Origin: Cordia subcordata
Lineage: Eukaryota; Streptophyta; Magnoliopsida; Boraginales; Cordiaceae
Length of the DNA: 64,000 bases
Direction: 5' to 3'
Assembly: GCA_028554755.1 (NCBI GenBank)
Contig: JAPTOF010000005.1
Coordinates: forward strand, 19,876,001-19,940,000
Positions 24,201 to 34,500 of this stretch are shown here, piece by piece. The position numbers were made by a program, and so were the translations under genes. Below the pieces are notes generated by a model that searched no databases, was not told where the DNA came from, and worked only from the letters and a program-made list of their open reading frames with translations. Position 1 is the stretch's first letter; every line of letters begins with the position of its first letter.

Positions 24201-25261
24201 TCCCTAAACAACTGCAATACGAAGCCTTCCAACCTTTCTCACCGAATTCAAATCAAGACACTGTAGAAGAAAACATCTTGTCATCGATACCCCTAATTCA
24301 ACCAACCAACACCAAAACCTCCTAAAACTCCTCTAGACCATATTCTTTCCCTCTAAATCAAATCCAATACAAAACAAAGCAAAATATCAACAAACCATAA
24401 GCCAAAACTGCTTCATAAGTATAAAAAGTAAATCAACTGTTCACACCTTGCTTATCTTTTCGATCAATTCCTTATACCAACTATACTTTCATGGATACAT
24501 TGAACACCACATCAATAAAGTTTTGATCTTCACATAAAATACTGATTACTAAAGGTAAAAAGTAACCAATATCAATTTTTTCTGCGCTAGATAATGAGCT
24601 CTGAAGCATCCCAAAATTCACACATTTCTCGAAATTTTTCGAAATTTTGCACATTTCTCTTATATTAGTAAATAAATCTAGAAATTCAACAAAAAAATGA
24701 TGAAAATAGAAAGAGGAACCCACCGGGAGGAGGCAAGACGCCTTGAGGAACTGGCTGGGGCATACCAGGGTACGCACTCGGAATAATTGGCGCCGGAGCG
24801 TACGGCCTCATCGGCTGACCTGGGGGCGCGTATGGCATCATTGGCTGCACAGGCACGGAGCCACTCGCCGGCTGCGGCGCACCAGGAGCAGCAGCAGCAG
24901 CAGAAGCGGGAGTAGGCATCATAACCGCCGGCGGCCCACTCACGCCCGGTGGCAGAACTCCGGGAACAGAATAAGCAGAACTCGGCGGTACCGGCGAGAA
25001 CTGAGGGGGCGTGACGGATGGTACAGGAGAAGTTGGGCGGAAAGACGCGGCCGCGGCGTAAGGAGGCACCGTCGGCGGCGGCGGCGTAGGCATAATTGGA
25101 GCATTATTAGCATCGGTACTGGGGTTAGGGTTTTGAGCCAGAGAAGCTGATGACGATGGAGGAGGAGCTTGAGGTGGATCGGGTGGGGCGGTCGTGTTAT
25201 CGGGTTCGGGTATGGGTTTGGGCTCCGTCGTGATGGGTTCGGGTGCGGTGGCGTCCGCCAT
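18257..25261 (-). CDS. RBM25: RNA-binding motif protein 25 (RRM and PWI splicing factor)
   Basis: Coding exons on the minus strand: 25261-24724, 23340-23087, 22290-22138, 21291-20865, 20463-19789, 19697-19120, 18508-18257. Together they give 2877 nt and 958 aa, with all phases consistent. The N-terminus (1-240) is rich in Pro and Ala with an Ala run. An RRM follows at about 243-320, with RNP2 IYVGKI (245-250) and RNP1 KGFGFCDF (284-291). Residues about 460-690 are a highly charged coiled region of RE/RD/ER repeats; a second RD/RE segment lies at 760-820. A PWI domain closes the protein (about 840-958) with the diagnostic MKPWISKK (P884 W885 I886). The human and plant homologues are nuclear U1-associated splicing regulators that affect 5' splice-site choice, and PWI binds nucleic acid. 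The ATG is the first in a strong context (AAGATGGCGG). Exon 4 ends 10 bp from a MITE. Confidence 0.96.
20746..20856. mobile_element. Small MITE next to the RBM25 exon-4 donor site
   Basis: The inverted ends GTTTGGCTGTGATTATTTGG (from 20748) and CAAAATAAGCACTGCCAAC (to 20853) frame a 106-bp core with internal copies of GCTTATAAGCACC. On the coding strand the element begins 10 bp after the GT of the exon-4 donor (20864-20863). No coding capacity. Confidence 0.7.
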
Positions 25262-25369
25262 CTTTTCTTTCTCGTACTCTCACGCTCACTGTTTGTGTTT
25301 GTGCGTGTTCAGTGATAGTGTTGGGTTATCCGCGCTAAGGCATAAATCTTGATTGGGTTCATAATTGAA

Positions 25370-25379
25370 TTATATATAG
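25370..25379 (-). promoter_or_regulatory. Possible TATA box of RBM25
   Basis: CTATATATAA read on the minus strand lies about 110 bp upstream of the RBM25 ATG at 25261. Position and orientation fit; there is no independent support. Confidence 0.4.
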
Positions 25380-25399
25380 AAGCACCCATTCGTAAGCTA

Positions 25400-27867
25400 T
25401 AATTTTAATTTAAAAATATAGTTATTTAAAAATAATTACCGGTTTTTTTTGGCTAAATTAACTTCTTAAAACTTATTTTTTGTTTTTGGGGAGAAATTGG
25501 GATAGATAAATGGTTCGCTGGAATTGGAATTGGATTGAACCAAAATTTTTATTTTTAAATCTTGTTAAATTTTAGGCTAGATTCGAACCAAAAACTATGC
25601 CAAACAAATTAGACCGAAAGAATTGATTATTAAATATTAGCAAATTTTATTGTTGTCGAAATAATGTCATATGGTTCAGCAATTTATTCATGTATTTTCA
25701 TACAAAATAACTAGAAAAATAATAAGATTATGGTGTTCACGTCTTTGTATCATAACAAATACGAGGTAAAAAAAAAAAACAGTAAAAATCTAAAGACTCT
25801 TCAATAATTTCACCCATCCTATTCATGAGTAGTTATTTTAGTTTATAGTTAACAGTTAAGATTCAATTTATTTGAGATTAAGAGTGGTTGAGACTATTTC
25901 TTTTAGGCGTGAGATCTTAGGTTTAATGCCATGAGAGTGAGGGTTTAACTAAAAAATTAAAAAAGAAAAAAAGATTTAGTTTATTTACAAAATCTATAAT
26001 TGTTTTTAATTTTTTTTTACAAAAAAATAGAAAGTAGAATATCATGTTTACCAAGAAAAAATTTCTAGAATTAAATCTGAAAATTAGTTTTCTAAATTTT
26101 CTAAATAAAAAAAAAGAGTAGTGAAAACTTAAAAGAGTAGGAGAAAGTAACTTTGGGTTGTTTTCTAAAGTTTCCTTAAGTAAAGTTAGAGTATTTTTCT
26201 AATAATTCTATAGTTAAAAAACACGCCTAAAATTTCAAAAATTTAGGTTGATCGTTAGCTTAGTTTCCCTTATTGTCTTATTATTTGTTTATTTACTTAT
26301 TTGTTTTCTTTTAACTTTATTTAATTCTTAATTTCAACGCATATTCATCTAAACATATAATGAGAAAAAAATGATAATAAACTTAATAATAAAACACACA
26401 TAATGCAGGAATATATATAGACACGCGTACTCACTCTTGTAAACTTGAAAAAAATGATTGTGATTTTTTCGATGAATTTTCTATTATCTAAAAACAGAAA
26501 AATATTTGAAAATTATTAATAGTCATTGCATGCTTTAGTTCCACGGTAGAGAAAATTATTTTTTTTTCAATTGGTAAATGCATTGCAACTGGATTTACGA
26601 CTATCATTTTAGACGTAAACTATTGGGTTCAAATTCCATAGATGGAGGTTAAAATACACATACAATAAGATAACTCTTCAACTTTTCTTCTAAAAATAGA
26701 TAATAACGAAATATACCTGATGATGAAATGGGTCAAATACACGGATTTTTTTTTTAAGTTGAGTTTTTAGCTGTTTTAAAGGTAATATTAGAATTTTAAA
26801 ATTATGAAGTATCCTTAAGAAAATAATAGAAAAAAAAATTCTTACATCATGTAAAAATAATTTTAAAAGTCTTTTTTGAAAAACTCCAATTTGGAGTTTT
26901 TGATTTTTTAACTTTGACTTTCATGTAAAGGTACTTTTAAAAATGGATCAATCGAGTTGGTTTTAGTTTCTAAACACATAAAAGATACTTATAAGTGTCT
27001 AAAATTTGGGCCAGATAGATTCTTATTCACTATCTAAATCCTTCCTTCTTACGATCTCACAAAAAAATCTCCATTAGAAATTATAATGCATTTCAAATGT
27101 AAGTGAAGTACAAAACTTAACTCTATGATTTCACAACAAATCCTCCTTTACTATATCCCTTTGTAGAGGATTTTTCTCATACTTTTTCTTTTAAAAAGAT
27201 TAATATTACATCCTACTCAAACCAAAAATTTTGTAGTACAAGAATTTGAATATATAGAGATTACATATAATAGATACTTCTAATGGATCAAAATAACAGA
27301 ATCATCTCATACTACTAGTTCTTTGGTATTGATATGACAAAGAAACTTTAACCATTCGTTTGTATAGAATATAATTCAAATCATTTGTGAAATTTAAGTG
27401 TAAAAAAGAAAAGGGAAAAAATCGAGAGTGAAACACATTTTTGAAAAAATTATTTTTTTCATGATTTGGTTGTCATGATAGATGAGATTATATGATATTA
27501 CATGAATTATTAATATATCTTTCATTATATGACAATTTTTAATGATATGAGATGTTCATAATTCCGAGTATGTCTACAAATTGAATGCTATTAAATGTTC
27601 AAAGATTTGGTGGTATAAGCTTAAACTTGGTATCTTGGAAAGGAAAAAAAAGCAATAAAAATTTGAAAATGACTAGACAGGAGTAGAGCGTGTGTTCTTC
27701 AAGAGTAGGGGATTTTTTGGTAAAATAAACACATATACATAAATGCATTATTCCAAATCTAGGAAATGGTCGTATTTCTTAAATTAGTTGCTGTGCAGGT
27801 CAGCCAATGAGACACCAGGCCTGGACCAGAACTTAATGCTTTTGCTATATTGTGCGTGTTGAGGCAA
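25400..27867. other. Gene-free AT-rich stretch upstream of RBM25
   Basis: No exon is supported on either strand. About 26740-26965 has the composition and ends of the Tourist-like family (right end AATGGATCAATCGAGTTGG) and includes an 11+11 bp palindrome at 26879-26901 (AAAACTCC...GGAGTTTT). The segments at about 25880-25950 and 26570-26650 have weak tRNA-promoter-like motifs but cannot be called SINEs. Confidence 0.5.
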
Positions 27868-27875
27868 CTTGTGAC

Positions 27876-28643
27876 TAGGGGTGTATGTGGGCGGTTTTGG
27901 TCGATTTTTTTATAAAAATTCTAATTGAATTGAAATTTGCAGTTTTTCATTTTCTAAAACCAAAGTTGCCCATTTCAATTAAGAAATCGTTAGTTTCGGT
28001 CAATACGGTTTGTGCGGTTTAAGCGATTTTTTTGGTCAGTTTTAAGTCTATATACACATGTATATGTACATGTCACACGTGTATACATATATTTGATTAG
28101 ATAGCCAAAATTTGCATAAACGGATACTTTATTTGATCCATGATTTGGTTAATTAATTAATTCCAACTTAAAGAACCATCAAGTGTCAACTTTCTACATT
28201 GCTATAAAATTAAACATCAATGACCCTTTTCTTCTAAATAACTGCACTAAAAGTCCTTACTTGTATTCAGGCTGCAGATGCTATATCTGCAAAACCAGCA
28301 ACTGAATAGTACTTTTTAAAACCCTAGTGTAGGAAGGCTAACACTAATCTATATTTTCCACATATTTAATTACTTATTAATATATAATACATACATACAT
28401 ATATACATTTGTATATATGTATATATATATATGTATATATGTAAATATAAATAATAGTAATATATGGGCAGTTCAGTTTAACCGCGGCTTTGATCCCTCG
28501 AAATCGTTAACCGAACCGCCCAAAGTGATTTTTAAAAATTAAAACCACAACCGACCGAATTACGTTAAAAACCAATGGTTTATGGTCGATTCGATTTGGC
28601 CGAATCGATTTTTGTGGTTTTTCCGACTTTTTGTACACCCCTA
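27876..28643. mobile_element. hAT-type MITE with 8-bp target-site duplication
   Basis: The 768-bp element starts TAGGGGTGTA and ends TACACCCCTA. It is flanked by an exact 8-bp duplication CTTGTGAC (27868-27875 and 28644-28651). Subterminal regions are rich in GGCGGTTTTGGTCGA-like motifs in inverted arrangement. Eight-base duplications with TAGGG/CCCTA ends are typical of hAT elements. The centre is AT-rich with a TA/TG microsatellite (about 28387-28445). No transposase frame, so non-autonomous. Confidence 0.9.
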
Positions 28644-28781
28644 CTTGTGACAACACATTCAAACATCTATGTGAGCAAAGTAGGGGTAGAGTTTATCAAT
28701 TTTTATTCTATAAATTGTTAAAAAAAAAGAAAAAAGAAACTATATCAAAATCCTATACTTACTTCTACCTAATACTTATTA

Positions 28782-29173
28782 GAGTAAATTGCATGTTTCT
28801 CCCTTGTACTCTAACCTATTTACACCATATCCCCTGAAGTATCAAAATTAGTTAATTGCCTCCATATACTCTAACATATATGCACCAAACCCCTTGTAGT
28901 ATTAAAACTAGTTAATTATCCCCCTGAAGTTTTTTAAAAGTGTGCAAAATACTCCCTTGCCGTTCAGAGGAGTATTTTTCGTGCTTTTAGAAACTTCAGG
29001 GAGATAATTTGCACATTTTTTAGGAAGTTTAGGGGGGTAATTAGTTAGTTTTGATATTAAAGGAGATATTGTGTACATAGGTCAAAGTACAGGAGCTAAT
29101 CAGTAAGTTTTGATATTATAAGGGGTATGATGTACATAAGTTAAAATAGAAGTGGATAACATGCAATTTACTC
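28782..29173. mobile_element. Mutator-like MITE with exact 9-bp target-site duplication
   Basis: The 392-bp element is flanked by TACTTATTA on both sides (28773-28781 and 29174-29182). The termini GAGTAAATTGCATGTT and AACATGCAATTTACTC are perfect inverted repeats, and lower similarity continues inwards for more than 100 bp (TCAAAATTAGTTAATTGCC-like blocks in both arms). The perfect 9-bp duplication points to Mutator-type transposition. It inserted only 130 bp from the hAT element. Confidence 0.92.
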
Positions 29174-29639
29174 TACTTATTATTGGGGGTAACCTGTTGG
29201 CATTATTTTTGCCTCTATTGCATACCCTACCCTGCTTTTATAGAGTACTAATTGACGAGGTCAACATGATGTGCAATGAGTAAAACCAAATTAAAACCAT
29301 TACACGTTAATAACATATAAATAAATTCTAACATAATAAAATTGCAAAGTATTGATGAGTAGATTTGGAACTTGCTATTCAAATTGACATGAGAAACGTA
29401 AATCAAGTAACAAAAAATGAATTCATTTAATATAATACTTATAATAAACCTATATATTTCAATAACAAAAAAATATATACGTATATAAATACATAGATAT
29501 TGAAGCAAGATGGGATCGATAAATCCAACCCGGTCCTATTCCCTTTCTCTGATAAAGTTTTTGGCCAAAAATCCGCCCTAACTACGACACTCTTGTGCGG
29601 CAAGATCCTAACAGTAGTACGTGGTCTTCTCATAAGGAT

Positions 29640-30180
29640 AAAACCTTTAGATTCAAAAAACTCATACACCATTTTTATCCAAATACCAAACTCTCCAAAT
29701 ACAATTGCTGGTCTAGGGCAAACGAGATGACTGCTACTCTTTTTTGTTGCCTTTACTCAACTTTATAAGTTAGAACATCATATCGTTTGGTCCCGATAGA
29801 GGTTTTTTTAACTGATAATCCCACCCAAACTTGAGGTATTTTTGTGGGGTAGGATTCATTGCCATCCAATTCTATGTTTAGCGGTTTTCCCATGAAGATA
29901 AAACCTATTAAAAGATTATATAAAGAGGTTTTTTTAACTGATAATCCCACCCAAACTTGAGGTATTTTTGTGGGGTAGGATTCATTGCCATCCAATTCTA
30001 TGTTTAGCGGTTTTCCCATGAAGATAAAACCTATTAAAAGATTATATAAGATTTGAAAATTTCATACATTATTTTTACCCAAACACCAAGTTCCATCAAC
30101 ACAAGTGCTAGTCGAGGGTAAACGAGACGGAAAGCCACTACTCTTTTTTGTTGCTTCTACTCAATTTATAAATCATAACA
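29640..30180. repeat. Nested tandem duplication with a 126-bp perfect repeat
   Basis: 29798-29923 is repeated at 29924-30049 (unit begins AGAGGTTTTTTTAACTG and ends AAAAGATTATATAA) with no difference seen except at the last bases. Around it, an older duplication about 400 bp apart is visible: CATACACCATTTTTATCC (about 29665) versus CATACATTATTTTTACCC (about 30064), and GCTACTCTTTTTTGTTGC (about 29734) versus CTACTCTTTTTTGTTGC (about 30137). Frames that read through both 126-bp copies arise from the repeat and are not genes. Confidence 0.9.
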
Positions 30181-30199
30181 TTATATTGTTTTATGATCT

Positions 30200-31480
30200 T
30201 GAACTTCAAATCTTGAATTGTAAGCTCATGATATCATTGGTTGAGATTCAAATCTAAAAAGAAAGTTATTTTTTCCCAAAATATTTTTTCTTTCCCCAAT
30301 TATTTATTTTATTTTTGAATTTAAAATTCATTAATAACTAAAATAATATTACTGCACATTAATTTTTGAGATATCTTACTGGTATCGTTATGAGAGAACA
30401 TTGCATTACTAATCACATTAAATTTTGAGAAATCTTTCTCATATCGTTATGAGAGAATATTGGATTACTAATTTACATTTACAAAATTACACAGCATGAA
30501 TGCGGATTATGATCCTCTCATTTTAAATGCCCTCTCATATTGATATGAGGGAAATCTTAACCATTTACTTATGGATCATATCATTTTAGTCATTCATGAA
30601 TTAAAATTCTAAAAAGAAAATAAATTTTTAAAAACACTTTTTCCCTCTTCAATACCCACTTTTTTCTTTGGGATTTGATTTTACGAGGGGCTGAGATAAT
30701 ATGATACAATATTTAAGATCTTTCTCTTATATCGATATAAAAGAACATTTTATATGAGAGAATCATCATCCAATGGATACATGATTTTCTTGTTCAAGGA
30801 TCTAAGATTTAGCAAATCAAATCTAAAAAAGAAACTCAATCTTAATCTCAACCTATATATTCACATAACAAAAAGAGTCATGCTTAAATTCTTGACCATA
30901 AAACTCTCAACTATTATTATAATTTTCTTTTTACTACAAGAAGTTTACCTTAGACAGATTTACAATTTTTGGATTCTTTCTCAAAAGTAATAAATCTTGT
31001 AACGTAACGGTTCATCCAATACATGTTCTAAATTAATTAGAATTTCAAATGATACGTATAAAAAAAATCGCTTATCGCACATGCTCTAAATTAATTAAAA
31101 TTCAAATAATATTTGTAATAGGAATCGCTTATCGCACAAAAATTTTACTACTAAACATTAGGGAAAAGAATCATATTCCAGTCATGATTAAGTAAAGTTA
31201 TTAATCATCTTTTGTTTTCATTCAGAATATATTCTTGTGCTAGTAGTCTTCTCAAACTATAAACATAAAACTGAAATCAACATAGCCTTTTTCCTTTTTT
31301 GGTAAAAATAAATTTATCTCAGTTTAAAAAAATTAATATAGTATCCCAAATTTGTCACTTGACCTATTAATCCCCGCCACGTTATTTGATATCTCCACGC
31401 AAATCCCCTTTGGTTTTCACTAACAACTTACTATTTCCACTCCGCCACTTCACTTGAGTTTGCCAACATCGGCATTTTCT
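30200..31480. other. Gene-free stretch upstream of the SUMO protease gene
   Basis: AT-rich. A short direct repeat (ATCTTACTGG/CTTTCTCATATCGTTATGAGAGAA, about 30370 and 30433) and a repeated ATCGCTTATCGCACA (about 31067 and 31125) are seen. No exon or RNA gene is supported. Confidence 0.5.
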
Positions 31481-31482
31481 AT

Positions 31483-31586
31483 CTCCACACACACACACAC
31501 TCACACTTATATACATATATAAATATACACACACGTTTACGTATGCGTATACGTATACAAATTCATACACACAAATACACACAGGT
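31483..31586 (+). promoter_or_regulatory. CA-rich leader and possible TATA box of the SUMO protease gene
   Basis: TATATAAATA at about 31516-31525 lies about 65 bp before the ATG. The surrounding region is a broken (CA)n tract with TA/CG steps (ACACACACAC and TACGTATGCGTATACGTATA). If the TATA box is used, the leader would be only about 40 nt of CA-rich sequence. Confidence 0.4.
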
Positions 31587-31588
31587 GC

Positions 31589-34500
31589 ATGGAAGGAGAA
31601 GAGAGGAATAGTGGAGGTCCAATGGAGGTGGACTGGGGGAAGCTACGGCGTGGCGACAAGGAGGAGGCGGAGACACCGCGGCTAGTGGCGGAGAAAACTT
31701 CGACGGCAGCTAGGAAGCGAAAGGAGGCGGAGACGGACGAGGAGGAGGGAGAAGATGATGAGCTGGCGGAGCAATTGCGTTGCATGTCGGAGAAGGAATT
31801 GGATGAGAAGATTGCGCGGCTGAAGCGGAGTTTTTCGGTGGCGCAGCGTGCGTCCGATGGTGGCGAGAAGTTCAGACTCAACATCAAGCGCCACGAGGAT
31901 GAGTTGGAGCGAAGAAAGCTCCAAATTCAGGTTTTTTCCCTTTCATTTCCCTTTAATAATAATAATAATTATTATATTTTTTAAAAAAATTTGTAGTAAA
32001 ACTGAAAATTGTGAAATGCTGTATAACATATATACGCGTGCCTGTGCGCGCGCGCACGTGTGTGAGAGAAAGAATTGTCATATGATAAATGAGTTTTGCG
32101 GCCCTTTTGTTAATCTGCTTTTCTTTTCTTCTTTTTGGAGGTTAATGTTGTAGTAAAATTGAAAAATGTAAAATGCTGTATAAAAAATATGTGTGTGTAT
32201 GCTTCGCCATGTGTGCGTGTGGGAGAGAAAGAGTTTTCATATCATGAATGATTTCTAAGGCCTTCTAATAGTTTTATCATTTTGAACAATAAAATTGAAA
32301 ATGGAAAAAGTTTGTATAATATTGTATATATGCTCGTCTGCATGTGGGTATTTTTAGGTTAATTTTCCCTTGGCGTAGTATTATTACTTAGATTTTCGGT
32401 GAAATTGGATTTATTATATTATGTGATATCATGTTAAGATGATCACTTATTCACATTGTGGGTCAAAAGGGCCCGTTCGGATTGGCTTTTTTTTTTTTCA
32501 AAAAAATGTTTTTCTTTAAATTTGGAAAAGTGCTTTTTTGAGATACTAAAATATTTAGCTTCTGAAAAAGCTGTGTTTGACCTTTCCTGTTCCAAGTTGC
32601 AACTTTTTTAAGAGCACCAATCCAAATACTTATCTCAAAAATAATGTGCTTTTTAAGGGAAAAAAGTTTTTTTTTTTTTTCCCCATGAAAAAAGCATGGC
32701 CCAAATTTCAGGTTAGTTGAACATTTCAAGATGAGTTTCAGGTTACTTGAAAGTTACTACAATCAGGCTTAGGGCCTGTCTGGATTCGCTTTTTTCCAGG
32801 AAAAGCACTTTTTTTTTGTTTTTCTAAAAAAATTACATTAAATTTGTAATAACTATTTGATTTAATTTCCAAAAAAGCTGAAACTCTGAAAAAAAAAACT
32901 CAAATATAGCTTCTTTTAGAAGCCAGAATTTTCAACTTTTCAAAAAAAATGATTTTTCAAAAGCTGTTAAAAAAAACGCTTTTGAAAAAAGCCAATCCAA
33001 ATGGGCCCTTATTCTCTGTTTAATTGATCTTGAATAGACCTTTCTGATCAAATTTTAGGTTATTCAAGCTTGTGAGGTAAGTTTTAAGTTTTCTAAAGCT
33101 TGTTTAATACACAAGCCAGGCTTTTGATTATAGCTTGGAATCTTGATTTCTGATTAATTGAGGTTGCATAGATCTACCATTGCTCAATTATCTTGGCTTG
33201 TGTTCTGCCAGCGGAATTGAATAGATTTGTAAATGATTTGAATCTTTGTATACCAGCTTTTCATGTTGAGGCCTTCAATTTTGGCTTGTACAGCTTTAAT
33301 ATTGACGATGTGGATGTGTGGTATAGTTATATGCAGGGATCCATTTGGGTTTAATTTGATTGTCCATACTAAATGCACATATTTTGAAAAGTTTGAGATA
33401 AATAGACATACATTTAAGAAAAAGTTGCAGCCACTACAGGCTCCTATATAAATCCACCTATGGTTATCAGTTGGATGAGTTTCAATCAAGTTAGATTTCG
33501 TAGGAGAAACTACAACTGGATCTAGAACTTGGTTCAGGATTGGCTTGTCTCATATTTTTGCTTTCATATCATGTCTTTAAATCTCTGCCTCTCTAACCCT
33601 CCACTGCTGTGGGAAAATAGTTGGAAGGTTTGTGTTTCTTTCTGACATTTTAGATAACTGAAGTAGGAAGGAAAATCAGTAGAAAGAACAGAAGAAGAAA
33701 TTGCCAATAGCTGATTTTGAGTGTCTATATGGTGAAAGCTCGTATACAATATGCAATGAAAGGAAGCAGGCAACTGCATTTTACCAATTTTTTAGCTGCT
33801 GATATGATGTTTAGGTGAGGAGCATTTTGGTCTAAAGAACTGAAAAGAGTAATGGTGCATGAAACAGTACTGGAACCTTTAGCAGTTGCCGTTTGGTGGC
33901 ACAGTTACCTGCTAACTTATCAATTGTCATCCCATCCTAGAGAAAGATGTAGTTATTGGCAGCTCATGAGTTTGTGGAGATGTACTGGTTCAGTATGCAA
34001 ATCTCAAGAGTGGGTAGAATTCTTTTGGGGGTTTTATTTTAAGTTTTATATTTAAATGTTTTTCCGTTCCTCACTTTTTTCCTTTTTTCCTCCACTTCTT
34101 CTTCCTTCCTGCTTTTCTCGATTAATATTTAAAGAGGGGTTATTGTTGGTAGGATGGTGACCATAGGTTCGGTGAAGTATAAGATAATCCAACTGAGCAT
34201 ATTTTCATATATGTTTCAGTCTTTTCCACAATTGATTGATTTATTTTTTCTTTTTCTTCCCTTTTTAGATTATGAAGTGTTTGGAGTTGTTATGCAAGAT
34301 TTTCAGTAAATTCCTTTCTAGTGGTAAGTTAATTTCACTGGCTTGTAGTTTCATCTTCTGTCCCTCCTTTCTTCTTAGTTCTTTAGGTCTCATATGGGGT
34401 ATAGCTGGCTGCTGGGATCCTCATTATTAAATATGACATGACTTTTGCCTCCTGGAATATACTTCAGAATTTTTGCTTCTATAACTAGAATGACAGATTT

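Noticed and set aside
24743..25150. Plus-strand Arg-rich open frame of 135 codons
   Set aside because: It is the antisense of RBM25 exon 1, whose GC-rich Pro/Ala codons create a spurious Arg-rich frame.
25880..25950. Possible tRNA-derived SINE (A- and B-box-like motifs); similar at 26570-26650 and 17640-17775
   Set aside because: Box matches are weak, there is no clear 3' tail plus target-site duplication, and no cloverleaf could be folded.
29753..30019. Minus-strand 88-codon frame with an internal repeat
   Set aside because: The protein repeat is just the 126-bp DNA duplication; no family resemblance and no gene context.
31537..31887. Minus-strand frame of 116 codons
   Set aside because: Antisense to exon 1 of the SUMO protease; its Ser-rich content is the complement of Glu/Lys-rich codons.
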